A stretch of DNA of 64,000 bases. Source: Henricia sp. BOLD:AAB3569 (lineage: Eukaryota; Echinodermata; Asteroidea; Spinulosida; Echinasteridae). Under the pieces are notes generated by a model, which was not told where the DNA came from, searched no databases, and saw only the letters and a program-made list of their open reading frames with translations. The position numbers were made by a program, and so were the translations under genes. The DNA is taken from assembly GCA_037783545.1 (NCBI GenBank), contig JBBELK010000566.1, positions 186,001 through 250,000 of the forward strand. The letters are read 5' to 3'. Positions 1-12,014 of this stretch are shown here, piece after piece (position 1 is the first letter of the stretch; the number at the start of each line of letters is the position of its first letter).

Positions 1-233
1 TCCCAACAGCCACGGTTAAGGGAATAACCACGCAGCCGAGCTCCGTTTTCCCTAAACTCTGAAATTTCTCCGTCATTTCCTAGCGAAAATCTGTCAATTT
101 TGCATGACAAGTGCGGAATATATACAGTTTGAGGCATGCAAAATTTGAAGTTGGTTGGAAAATTCCTTGATTTCCAAATTTGCCGGCATTTGGGACACAC
201 TTTGACCTAATTCCCGTCACAATCTGGGGTGAG
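1..233. repeat. Partial first unit (type A, cut by window edge)
   Basis: The first unit enters at tcccaacagcc, so its first about 45 bases lie outside the window. It carries the type A marks: ttaaggg, tcctagcg and a variant tttgaggcatgc at about 128-139. The same gaggcatgc variant is seen once more, at 3999, exactly 3868 bp downstream, and ties this unit to the type A unit at 3823. Confidence 0.95.
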
Positions 234-1616
234 TCAACGGCCGTACAAATGTACACCAGCGCGGCGCAAGGTGTCCCAACAGCCACGGTTAGGGGAATAA
301 CCACGCAGCCGAGCTCCGTTTTCCCTAAACTCTGAAATTTCTCCGTCATTTCCCAGCGAAAATCTGTCAATTTTGCATGACAAGTGCGGAATATATACAG
401 TTTGGAGCATGCACAATTTGAAGTTGGTTGGAAAATTCCTTGATTTCCAAATTTGCCGGCATTTGGGACACACTTTGACCTAATTCCCGTCACAATCTGG
501 GGTGAGTCAACGGCCGTACAAATGTACACCAGCGCGGCGCAGGGTGTCCCAACAGCCACGGTTAAGGGAATAACCACGCAGCCGAGCTCCGTTTTCCCTA
601 AACTCTGAAATTTCTCCGTCATTTCCTAGCGAAAATCTGTCAATTTTGCATGACAAGTGCGGAATATATACAGTTTGGAGCATGCAAAATTTGAAGTTGG
701 TTGGAAAATTCCTTGATTTCCAAATTTGCCGGCATTTGGGACACACTTTGACCTAATTCCCGTCACAATCTGGGTTGAGTCAACGGCCGTACAAATGTAC
801 ACCAGCGCGGCGCATGCGCAGGGTGTCCCAACAGCCACGGTTAGGGGAATAACCACGCAGCCGAGCTCCGTTTTCCCTAAACTCTGAGATTTCTCCGTCA
901 TTTCCCAGCGAAAATCTGTCAATTTTGCATGACAAGTGCGGAATATATACAGTTTGGAGCATGCAAAATTTGAAGTTGGTTGGAAAATTCCTTGATTTCC
1001 AAATTTGCCGGCATTTGGGACACACTTTGACCTAATTCCCGTCACAATCTGGGTTGAGTCAACGGCCGTACAAATGTACACCAGCGCGGCGCATGCGCAG
1101 GGTGTCCCAACAGCCACGGTTAGGGGAATAACCACGCAGCCGAGCTCCGTTTTCCCTAAACTCTGAGATTTCTCCGTCATTTCCCAGCGAAAATCTGTCA
1201 ATTTTGCATGACAAGTGCGGAATATATACAGTTTGGAGCATGCAAAATTTGAAGTTGGTTGGAAAATTCCTTGATTTCCAAATTTGCCGGCATTTGGGAC
1301 ACACTTTGACCTAATTCCCGTCACAATCTGGGGTGAGTCAACGGCCGTACAAATGTACACCAGCGCGGCGCATGCGCAGGGTGTCCCAACAGCCACGGTT
1401 AGGGGAATAACCACGCAGCCGAGCTCCGTTTTCCCTAAACTCTGAGATTTCTCCGTCATTTCCCAGCGAAAATCTGTCAATTTTGCATGACAAGTGCGGA
1501 ATATATACAGTTTGGAGCATGCAAAATTTGAAGTTGGTTGGAAAATTCCTTGATTTCCAAATTTGCCGGCATTTGGGACACACTTTGACCTAATTCCCGT
1601 CACAATCTGGGGTGAG

Positions 1617-2718
1617 TCAACGGCCGTACAAATGTACACCAGCGCGGCGCATGCGCAGGGTGTCCCAACAGCCACGGTTAAGGGAATAACCACGCAGCCG
1701 AGCTCCGTTTTCCCTAAACTCTGAAATTTCTCCGTCATTTCCTAGCGAAAATCTGTCAATTTTGCATGACAAGTGCGGAATATATACAGTTTGAAGCATG
1801 CAAAATTTGAAGTTGGTTGGAAAATTCCTTGATTTCCAAATTTGCCGGCATTTGGGACACACTTTGACCTAATTCCCGTCACAATCTGGGGTGAGTCAAC
1901 GGCCGTACAAATGTACACCAGCGCGGCGCAAGGTGTCCCAACAGCCACGGTTAGGGGAATAACCACGCAGCCGAGCTCCGTTTTCCCTAAACTCTGAAAT
2001 TTCTCCGTCATTTCCCAGCGAAAATCTGTCAATTTTGCATGACAAGTGCGGAATATACAGTTTGGAGCATGCACAATTTGAAGTTGGTTGGAAAATTCCT
2101 TGATTTCCAAATTTGCCGGCATTTGGGACACACTTTGACCTAATTCCCGTCACAATCTGGGGTGAGTCAACGGCCGTACAAATGTACACCAGTGCGGCGC
2201 AGGGTGTCCCAACAGCCACGGTTAAGGGAATAACCACGCAGCCGAGCTCCGTTTTCCCTAAACTCTGAAATTTCTCCGTCATTTCCTAGCGAAAATCTGT
2301 CAATTTTGCATGACAAGTGCGGAATATATACAGTTTGGAGCATGCAAAATTTGAAGTTGGTTGGAAAATTCCTTGATTTCCAAATTTGCCGGCATTTGGG
2401 ACACACTTTGACCTAATTCCCGTCACAATCTGGGTTGAGTCAACGGCCGTACAAATGTACACCAGCGCGGCGCATGCGCAGGGTGTCCCAACAGCCACGG
2501 TTAGGGGAATAACCACGCAGCCGAGCTCCGTTTTCCCTAAACTCTGAGATTTCTCCGTCATTTCCCAGCGAAAATCTGTCAATTTTGCATGACATGTGCG
2601 GAATATATACAGTTTGGAGCATGCAAAATTTGAAGTTGGTTGGAAAATTCCTTGATTTCCAAATTTGCCGGCATTTGGGACACACTTTGACCTAATTCCC
2701 GTCACAATCTGGGGTGAG
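1617..2718. repeat. Tetramer HOR copy 1 (A-B-C-D, 1102 bp)
   Basis: Units at 1617, 1896, 2167 and 2440. The copy is 1102 bp because of a 2-bp deletion in the TATATA segment of the B unit. It also has private changes: agtgcggcgc near 2191 and catgacatgtg near 2590. Confidence 0.92.
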
Positions 2719-3822
2719 TCAACGGCCGTACAAATGTACACCAGCGCGGCGCATGCGCAGGGTGTCCCAACAGCCACGGTTAAGGGAATAACCACGCAGC
2801 CGAGCTCCGTTTTCCCTAAACTCTGAAATTTCTCCGTCATTTCCTAGCGAAAATCTGTCAATTTTGCATGACAAGTGCGGAATATATACAGTTTGAAGCA
2901 TGCAAAATTTGAAGTTGGTTGGAAAATTCCTTGATTTCCAAATTTGCCGGCATTTGGGACACACTTTGACCTAATTCCCGTCACAATCTGGGGTGAGTCA
3001 ACGGCCGTACAAATGTACACCAGCGCGGCGCAAGGTGTCCCAACAGCCACGGTTAGGGGAATAACCACGCAGCCGAGCTCCGTTTTCCCTAAACTCTGAA
3101 ATTTCTCCGTCATTTCCCAGCGAAAATCTGTCAATTTTGCATGACAAGTGCGGAATATATACAGTTTGGAGCATGCACAATTTGAAGTTGGTTGGAAAAT
3201 TCCTTGATTTCCAAATTTGCCGGCATTTGGGACACACTTTGACCTAATTCCCGTCACAATCTGGGGTGAGTCAACGGCCGTACAAATGTACACCAGCGCG
3301 GCGCAGGGTGTCCCAACAGCCACGGTTAAGGGAATAACCACGCAGCCGAGCTCCGTTTTCCCTAAACTCTGAAATTTCTCCGTCATTTCCTAGCGAAAAT
3401 CTGTCAATTTTGCATGACAAGTGCGGAATATATACAGTTTGGAGCATGCAAAATTTGAAGTTGGTTGGAAAATTCCTTGATTTCCAAATTTGCCGGCATT
3501 TGGGACACACTTTGACCTAATTCCCGTCACAATCTGGGTTGAGTCAACGGCCGTACAAATGTACACCAGCGCGGCGCATGCGCAGGGTGTCCCAACAGCC
3601 ACGGTTAGGGGAATAACCACGCAGCCGAGCTCCGTTTTCCCTAAACTCTGAGATTTCTCCGTCATTTCCCAGCGAAAATCTGTCAATTTTGCATGACAAG
3701 TGCGGAATATATACAGTTTGGAGCATGCAAAATTTGAAGTTGGTTGGAAAATTCCTTGATTTCCAAATTTGCCGGCATTTGGGACACACTTTGACCTAAT
3801 TCCCGTCACAATCTGGGGTGAG
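2719..3822. repeat. Tetramer HOR copy 2 (A-B-C-D, 1104 bp)
   Basis: Units at 2719, 2998, 3271 and 3544, giving 279+279+273+273 summed over the spacings, 1104 bp in all. All four type marks match copy 1, with the full-length TATATA segment in the B unit. The A unit carries tttgaagcatgc. Confidence 0.93.
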
Positions 3823-4926
3823 TCAACGGCCGTACAAATGTACACCAGCGCGGCGCATGCGCAGGGTGTCCCAACAGCCACGGTTAAGGGAATAACCACG
3901 CAGCCGAGCTCCGTTTTCCCTAAACTCTGAAATTTCTCCGTCATTTCCTAGCGAAAATCTGTCAATTTTGCATGACAAGTGCGGAATATATACAGTTTGA
4001 GGCATGCAAAATTTGAAGTTGGTTGGAAAATTCCTTGATTTCCAAATTTGCCGGCATTTGGGACACACTTTGACCTAATTCCCGTCACAATCTGGGGTGA
4101 GTCAACGGCCGTACAAATGTACACCAGCGCGGCGCAAGGTGTCCCAACAGCCACGGTTAGGGGAATAACCACGCAGCCGAGCTCCGTTTTCCCTAAACTC
4201 TGAAATTTCTCCGTCATTTCCCAGCGAAAATCTGTCAATTTTGCATGACAAGTGCGGAATATATACAGTTTGGAGCATGCACAATTTGAAGTTGGTTGGA
4301 AAATTCCTTGATTTCCAAATTTGCCGGCATTTGGGACACACTTTGACCTAATTCCCGTCACAATCTGGGGTGAGTCAACGGCCGTACAAATGTACACCAG
4401 CGCGGCGCAGGGTGTCCCAACAGCCACGGTTAAGGGAATAACCACGCAGCCGAGCTCCGTTTTCCCTAAACTCTGAAATTTCTCCGTCATTTCCTAGCGA
4501 AAATCTGTCAATTTTGCATGACAAGTGCGGAATATATACAGTTTGGAGCATGCAAAATTTGAAGTTGGTTGGAAAATTCCTTGATTTCCAAATTTGCCGG
4601 CATTTGGGACACACTTTGACCTAATTCCCGTCACAATCTGGGTTGAGTCAACGGCCGTACAAATGTACACCAGCGCGGCGCATGCGCAGGGTGTCCCAAC
4701 AGCCACGGTTAGGGGAATAACCACGCAGCCGAGCTCCGTTTTCCCTAAACTCTGAGATTTCTCCGTCATTTCCCAGCGAAAATCTGTCAATTTTGCATGA
4801 CAAGTGCGGAATATATACAGTTTGGAGCATGCAAAATTTGAAGTTGGTTGGAAAATTCCTTGATTTCCAAATTTGCCGGCATTTGGGACACACTTTGACC
4901 TAATTCCCGTCACAATCTGGGTTGAG
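3823..4926. repeat. Tetramer HOR copy 3 (A-B-C-D, 1104 bp)
   Basis: Units at 3823, 4102, 4375 and 4648. The A unit has tttgaggcatgc, found elsewhere only in the partial unit at the window start, 3868 bp upstream. The same 3868-bp offset also matches 234 to 4102, 507 to 4375, 780 to 4648 and 1059 to 4927, so this tetramer also belongs to a larger duplication. Confidence 0.93.
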
Positions 4927-6035
4927 TCAACGGCCGTACAAATGTACACCAGCGCGGCGCATGCGCAGGGTGTCCCAACAGCCACGGTTAGGGAATAACC
5001 ACGCAGCCGAGCTCCGTTTTCCCTAAACTCTGAGATTTCTCCGTCATTTCCCAGCGAAAATCTGTCAATTTTGCATGACAAGTGCGGAATATATACAGTT
5101 TGGAGCATGCAAAATTTGAAGTTGGTTGGAAAATTCCTTGATTTCCAAATTTGCCGGCATTTGGGACACACTTTGACCTAATTCCCGTCACAATCTGGGG
5201 TGAGTCAACGGCCGTACAAATGTACACCAGCGCGGCGCATGCGCAGGGTGTCCCAACAGCCACGGTTAGGGGAATAACCACTCAGCCGAGCTCCGTTTTC
5301 CCTAAACTCTGAAATTTCTCCGTCATTTCCCAGCGAAAATCTGTCAATTTTGCATGACAAGTGCGGAATATATACAGTTTGGAGCATGCAAAATTTGAAG
5401 TTGGTTGGAAAATTCCTTGATTTCCAAATTTGCCGGCATTTGGGACACACTTTGACCTAATTCCCGTCACAATCTGGGGTGAGTCAACGGCCGTACAAAT
5501 GTACACCAGCGCGGCGCATGCGCAGGGTGTCCCAACAGCCACGGTTAAGGGAATAACCACGCAGCCGAGCTCCGTTTTCCCTAAACTCTGAAATTTCTCC
5601 GTCATTTCCTAGCGAAAATCTGTCAATTTTGCATGACAAGTGCGGAATATATACAGTTTGAAGCATGCAAAATTTGAAGTTGGTTGGAAAATTCCTTGAT
5701 TTCCAAATTTGCCGGCATTTGGGACACACTTTGACCTAATTCCCGTCACAATCTGGGGTGAGTCAACGGCCGTACAAATGTACACCAGCGCGGCGCAAGG
5801 TGTCCCAACAGCCACGGTTAGGGGAATAACCACGCAGCCGAGCTCCGTTTTCCCTAAACTCTGAAATTTCTCCGTCATTTCCCAGCGAAAATCTGTCAAT
5901 TTTGCATGACAAGTGCGGAATATATACAGTTTGGAGCATGCACAATTTGAAGTTGGTTGGAAAATTCCTTGATTTCCAAATTTGCCGGCATTTGGGACAC
6001 ACTTTGACCTAATTCCCGTCACAATCTGGGGTGAG

Positions 6036-6087
6036 TCAACGGCCGTACAAATGTACACCAGCGCGGCGCGTCACAATCTGGGTTGAG
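6036..6087. repeat. 52-bp truncated unit, copy 1
   Basis: Only the first about 34 bp of a unit (tcaacggccgtac through gcgcggcgc) joined at 6069/6070 to the last about 18 bp before the next landmark. About 221 bp are missing compared with a short unit. Microhomology at the join is at most about 1 bp (c), so it looks like end joining or template switching rather than homologous exchange. Confidence 0.95.
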
Positions 6088-6645
6088 TCAACGGCCGTAC
6101 AAATGTACACCAGCGCGGCGCATGCGCAGGGTGTCCCAACAGCCACGGTTAGGGGAATAACCACGCAGCCGAGCTCCGTTTTCCCTAAACTCTGAGATTT
6201 CTCCGTCATTTCCCAGCGAAAATCTGTCAATTTTGCATGACAAGTGCGGAATATATACAGTTTGGAGCATGCAAAATTTGAAGTTGGTTGGAAAATTCCT
6301 TGATTTCCAAATTTGCCGGCATTTGGGACACACTTTGACCTAATTCCCGTCACAATCTGGGGTGAGTCAACGGCCGTACAAATGTACACCAGCGCGGCGC
6401 ATGCGCAGGGTGTCCCAACAGCCACGGTTAAGGGAATAACCACGCAGCCGAGCTCCGTTTTCCCTAAACTCTGAGATTTCTCCGTCATTTCCCAGCGAAA
6501 ATCTGTCAATTTTGCATGACAAGTGCGGAATATATACAGTTTGGAGCATGCAAAATTTGAAGTTGGCTGGAAAATTCCTTGATTTCCAAATTTGCCGGCA
6601 TTTGGGACACACTTTGACCTAATTCCCGTCACAATCTGGGGTGAG

Positions 6646-6697
6646 TCAACGGCCGTACAAATGTACACCAGCGCGGCGCGTCACAATCTGGGTTGAG
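6646..6697. repeat. 52-bp truncated unit, copy 2
   Basis: Identical breakpoint (6679/6680) to the stub 610 bp upstream, with the same ggttgag form at its right end. Confidence 0.95.
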
Positions 6698-7255
6698 TCA
6701 ACGGCCGTACAAATGTACACCAGCGCGGCGCATGCGCAGGGTGTCCCAACAGCCACGGTTAGGGGAATAACCACGCAGCCGAGCTCCGTTTTCCCTAAAC
6801 TCTGAGATTTCTCCGTCATTTCCCAGCGAAAATCTGTCAATTTTGCATGACAAGTGCGGAATATATACAGTTTGGAGCATGCAAAATTTGAAGTTGGTTG
6901 GAAAATTCCTTGATTTCCAAATTTGCCGGCATTTGGGACACACTTTGACCTAATTCCCGTCACAATCTGGGGTGAGTCAACGGCCGTACAAATGTACACC
7001 AGCGCGGCGCATGCGCAGGGTGTCCCAACAGCCACGGTAAGGGGAATAACCACGCAGCCGAGCTCCGTTTTCCCTAAACTCTGAGATTTCTCCGTCATTT
7101 CCCAGCGAAAATCTGTCAATTTTGCATGACAAGTGCGGAATATATACAGTTTGGAGCATGCAAAATTTGAAGTTGGTTGGAAAATTCCTTGATTTCCAAA
7201 TTTGCCGGCATTTGGGACACACTTTGACCTAATTCCCGTCACAATCTGGGGTGAG

Positions 7256-7307
7256 TCAACGGCCGTACAAATGTACACCAGCGCGGCGCGTCACAATCTG
7301 GGTTGAG
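7256..7307. repeat. 52-bp truncated unit, copy 3
   Basis: Identical breakpoint (7289/7290) to the two upstream stubs. The 610-bp period ends after the following long unit. Confidence 0.95.
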
Positions 7308-7586
7308 TCAACGGCCGTACAAATGTACACCAGCGCGGCGCATGCGCAGGGTGTCCCAACAGCCACGGTTAGGGGAATAACCACGCAGCCGAGCTCCGTT
7401 TTCCCTAAACTCTGAGATTTCTCCGTCATTTCCCAGCGAAAATCTGTCAATTTTGCATGACAAGTGCGGAATATATACAGTTTGGAGCATGCAAAATTTG
7501 AAGTTGGTTGGAAAATTCCTTGATTTCCAAATTTGCCGGCATTTGGGACACACTTTGACCTAATTCCCGTCACAATCTGGGGTGAG

Positions 7587-10358
7587 TCAACGGCCGTACA
7601 AATGTACACCAGCGCGGCGCATGCGCAGGGTGTCCCAACAGCCACGGTTAAGGGAATAACCACGCAGCCGAGCTCCGTTTTCCCTAAACTCTGAAATTTC
7701 TCCGTCATTTCCTAGCGAAAATCTGTCAATTTTGCATGACAAGTGCGGAATATATACAGTTTGGAGCATGCAAAATTTGAAGTTGGTTGGAAAATTCCTT
7801 GATTTCCAAATTTGCCGGCATTTGGGATACACTTTGACCTAATTCCCGTCACAATCTGGGTTGAGTCAACGGCCGTACAAATGTACACCAGCGCGGCGCA
7901 TGCGCAGGGTGTCCCAACAGCCACGGTTAGGGGAATAACCACGCAGCCGAGCTCCGTTTTCTCTAAACTCTGAGATTTCTCCGTCATTTCCCAGCGAAAA
8001 TCTGTCAATTTTGCATGACAAGTGCGGAATATATACAGTTTGGAGCATGCAAAATTTGAAGTTGGTTGGAAAATTCCTTGATTTCCAAATTTGCCGGCAT
8101 TTGGGACACACTTTGACCTAATTCCCGTCACAATCTGGGGTGAGTCAACGGCCGTACAAATGTACACCAGCGCAGCGCATGCGCAGGGTGTCCCAACAGC
8201 CACGGTTAGGGGAATAACCACGCAGCCGAGCTCCGTTTTCCCTAAACTCTGAAATTTCTCCGTCATTTCCCAGCGAAAATCTGTCAATTTTGCATGACAA
8301 GTGCAGAATATATACAGTTTGGAGCATGCAAAATTTGAAGTTGGTTGGAAAATTCCTTGATTTCCAAATTTGCCGGCATTTGGGACACACTTTGACCTAA
8401 TTCCCGTCACAATCTGGGGTGAGTCAACGGCCGTACAAATGTACACCAGCGCGGCGCATGCGCAGGGTGTCCCAACAGCCACGGTTAGGGGAATAACCAC
8501 GCAGCCGAACTCCGTTTTCCCTAAACTCTGAAATTTCTCCGTCATTTCCCAGCGAAAATCTGTCAATTTTGCATGACAAGTGCGGAATATATACAGTTTG
8601 GAGCATGCCAAATTTGAAGTTGGTTGGAAAATTCCTTGATTTCCAAATTTGCCGGCATTTGGGACACACTTTGACCTAATTCCCGTCACAATCTGGGGTG
8701 AGTCAACGGCCGTACAAATGTACACCAGCGCTGCGCAGGGTGTCCCAACAGCCACGGTTAGGGGAATAACCACGCAGCCGAGCTCCGTTTTCCCTAAACT
8801 CTGAAATTTCTCCGTCATTTCCCAGCGAAAATCTGTCAATTTTGCATGACAAGTGCGGAATATATACAGTTTGGAGCATGCAAAATTTGAAGTTGGTTGG
8901 AAAATTCCTTGATTTCCAAATTTGCCGGCATTTGGGACACACTTTGACCTAATTCCCGTCACAATCTGGGGTGAGTCAACGGCCGTACAAATGTACACCA
9001 GCGCGGCGCATGCGCAGGGTGTCCCAACAGCCACGGTTAAGGGAATAACCACGCAGCCGAGCTCCGTTTTCCCTAAACTCTGAAATTTCTCCGTCATTTC
9101 CTAGCGAAAATCTGTCAATTTTGCATGACAAGTGCGGAATATATACAGTTTGGAGCATGCACAATTTGAAGTTGGTTGGAAAATTCCTTGATTTCCAAAT
9201 TTGCCGGCATTTGGGACACACTTTGACCTAATTCCCGTCACAATCTGGGGTGAGTCAACGGCCGTACAAATGTACACCAGCGCGGCGCAAGGTGTCCCAA
9301 CAGCCACGGTTAGGGGAATAACCACGCAGCCGAGCTCCGTTTTCCCTAAACTCTGAAATTTCTCCGTCATTTCCCAGCGAAAATCTGTCAATTTTGCATG
9401 ACAAGTGCGGAATATATACAGTTTGGAGCATGCACAATTTGAAGTTGGTTGGAAAATTCCTTGATTTCCAAATTTGCCGGCATTTGGGACACACTTTGAC
9501 CTAATTCCCGTCACAATCTGGGGTGAGTCAACGGCCGTACAAATGTACACCAGCGCGGCGCAGGGTGTCCCAACAGCCACGGTTAAGGGAATAACCACGC
9601 AGCCGAGCTCCGTTTTCCCTAAACTCTGAAATTTCTCCGTCATTTCCTAGCGAAAATCTGTCAATTTTGCATGACAAGTGCGGAATATATACAGTTTGGA
9701 GCATGCAAAATTTGAAGTTGGTTGGAAAATTCCTTGATTTCCAAATTTGCCGGCATTTGGGACACACTTTGACCTAATTCCCGTCACAATCTGGGGTGAG
9801 TCAACGGCCGTACAAATGTACACCAGCGCGGCGCATGCGCAGGGTGTCCCAACAGCCACGGTTAGGGGAATAACCACGCAGCCGAGCTCCGTTTTCCCTA
9901 AACTCTGAAATTTCTCCGTCATTTCCCAGCGAAAATCTGTCAATTGTGCATGACAAGTGCGGAATATATACAGTTTGGAGCATGCCAAATTTGAAGTTGG
10001 TTTGAAAATTCCTTGATTTCCAAATTTGCCGGCATTTGGGACACACTTTGACCTAATTCCCGTCACAATCTGGGGTGAGTCAACGGCCGTACAAATGTAC
10101 ACCAGCGCGGCGCATGCGCAGGGTGTCCCAACAGCCACGGTTAGGGGAATAACCACTCAGCCGAGCTCCGTTTTCCCTAAACTCTGAAATTTCTCCGTCA
10201 TTTCCCAGCGAAAATCTGTCAATTTTGCATGACAAGTGCGGAATATATACAGTTTGGAGCATGCAAAATTTGAAGTTGGTTGGAAAATTCCTTGATTTCC
10301 AAATTTGCCGGCATTTGGGACACACTTTGACCTAATTCCCGTCACAATCTGGGGTGAG
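7587..10358. repeat. Mixed unit stretch without a clear local HOR
   Basis: Landmarks 7587, 7866, 8145, 8424, 8703, 8976, 9255, 9528, 9801 and 10080. Private variants include gggatacac at about 7826, cgcagcgc near 8172 with tgcagaat near 8303, agccgaact near 8507, catgccaaat near 8606 and 9982, gcgctgcgcag near 8730, and ttgtgcatg with ggtttgaaaatt in the 9801 unit. The run 9801-10638 (long, long with actcagcc, long A-like, short B) parallels 4927-5763, 4875 bp upstream, so pieces of domain 1 reappear here. Confidence 0.85.
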
Positions 10359-12014
10359 TCAACGGCCGTACAAATGTACACCAGCGCGGCGCATGCGCAG
10401 GGTGTCCCAACAGCCACGGTTAAGTGAATAACCACGCAGCCGAGCTCCGTTTTCCCTAAACTCTGAAATTTCTCCGTCATTTCCTAGCGAAAATCTGTCA
10501 ATTTTGCATGACAAGTGCGGAATATATACAGTTTGGAGCATGCAAAATTTGAAGTTGGTTGGAAAATTCCTTGATTTCCAAATTTGCCGGCATTTGGGAC
10601 ACACTTTGACCTAATTCCCGTCACAATCTGGGGTGAGTCAACGGCCGTACATATGTACACCAGCGCGGCGCAAGGTGTCCCAACAGCCACGGTTAGGGGA
10701 ATAACCACGCAGCCGAGCTCCGTTTTCCCTAAACTCTGAAATATCTCCGTCATTTCCCAGCGAAAATCTGTCAATTTTGCATGACAAGTGCGGAATATAT
10801 ACAGTTTGGAGCATGCACAATTTGAAGTTGGTTGGAAAATTCCTTGATTTCCAAATTTGCCGGCATTTGGGACACACTTTGACCTAATTCCCGTCACAAT
10901 CTGGGGTGAGTCAACGGCCGTACAAATGTACACCAGCGCGGCGCAGGGTGTCCCAACAGCCACGGTTAAGGGAATAACCACGCAGCCGAGCTCCGTTTTC
11001 CCTAAACTCTGAAATTTCTCCGTCATTTCCTAGCGAAAATCTGTCAATTTTGCATGACAAGTGCGGAATATATACAGTTTGGAGCATGCAAAATTTGAAG
11101 TTGGTTGGAAAATTCCTTGATTTCCAAATTTGCCGGCATTTGGGACACACTTTGACCTAATTCCCGTCACAATCTGGGTTGAGTCAACGGCCGTACAAAT
11201 GTACACCAGCGCGGCGCATGCGCAGGGTGTCCCAACAGCCACGGTTAGGGGAATAACCACGCAGCCGAGCTCCGTTTTCCCTAAACTCTGAAATTTCTCC
11301 GTCATTTCCTAGCGAAAATCTGTCAATTTTGCATGACAAGTGCGGAATATATACAGTTTGGAGCATGCAAAATTTGAAGTTGGTTGGAAAATTCCTTGAT
11401 TTCCAAATTTGCCGGCATTTGGGACACACTTTGACCTAATTCCCGTCACAATCTGGGGTGAGTCAACGGCCGTACATATGTACACCAGCGCGGCGCAAGG
11501 TGTCCCAACAGCCACGGTTAGGGGAATAACCACGCAGCCGAGCTCCGTTTTCCCTAAACTCTGAAATATCTCCGTCATTTCCCAGCGAAAATCTGTCAAT
11601 TTTGCATGACAAGTGCGGAATATATACAGTTTGGAGCATGCACAATTTGAAGTTGGTTGGAAAATTCCTTGATTTCCAAATTTGCCGGCATTTGGGACAC
11701 ACTTTGACCTAATTCCCGTCACAATCTGGGTTGAGTCAACGGCCGTACAAATGTACACCAGCGCGGCGCATGCGCAGGGTGTCCCAACAGCCACGGTTAG
11801 GGGAATAACCACGCAGCCGAGCTCCGTTTTCCCTAAACTCTGAGATTTCTCCGTCATTTCCCAGCGAAAATCTGTCAATTTTGCATGACAAGTGCGGAAT
11901 ATATACAGTTTGGAGCATGCAAAATTTGAAGTTGGTTGGAAAATTCCTTGATTTCCAAATTTGCCGGCATTTGGGACACACTTTGACCTAATTCCCGTCA
12001 CAATCTGGGGTGAG
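10359..12014. repeat. 825-bp shift duplication of an A-like/B pair
   Basis: The long tcctagcg unit at 10359 followed by the short unit at 10638 reappears as 11184 followed by 11463, 825 bp later. Two private variants shared by 10638 and 11463 prove the duplication: gtacatatgtacac near the start and gaaatatctcc further in. Between them lie 10911 (short, tcctagcg) and after them 11736 (long, gagattt). 11184 keeps aggggaata where 10359 has aagtgaata. Confidence 0.88.

Larger units (their letters stand above)
234..6035. repeat. HOR domain 1: A-B-C-D tetramer, ~1104 bp
   Basis: Four unit types recur in order. A is long, with ttaaggg, tcctagcg and usually tttgaagcatgc. B is short, with gcgcaaggtg and gcacaattt. 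C is short, with ttaaggg and tcctagcg, and leads into a ggttgagtc junction. D is long, with gagatttctcc. Landmarks: B 234, C 507, D 780, D 1059, D 1338, A 1617, B 1896, C 2167, D 2440, A 2719, B 2998, C 3271, D 3544, A 3823, B 4102, C 4375, D 4648, D 4927, long unit with actcagcc at 5205, A 5484, B 5763. Runs of two or three D units show amplification of a single unit within the tetramer. The B unit at 1896 has lost 2 bp (gaatatacag near 2051-2060) and the unit at 4927 has lost 1 bp (gttaggga near 4988). Confidence 0.93.
6036..7586. repeat. HOR domain 2: 610-bp unit with truncated stub
   Basis: A 52-bp stub followed by two long units makes 610 bp. Copies begin at 6036, 6646 and 7256; the third continues into long units at 7308 and 7587, of which the second is already another type. 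The stub ends at gcgcggcgc and jumps to gtcacaatctgggttgag. The same breakpoint is present three times, so one rare rearrangement was amplified afterwards with its neighbours. Copies differ by few bases, for example ggttggctgg near 6561 and cacggtaagg near 7034. Confidence 0.95.

Noticed and set aside
234-473. Minus-strand frame of 79 or 81 codons per unit beginning MCPKCRQIWKSRN, present in nearly every unit
   Set aside because: It overlaps the other open minus frame and stops once per unit in TGAGTCA. The CPKC motif looks like half a zinc knuckle, but no partner motif exists and the frame only reflects the satellite.
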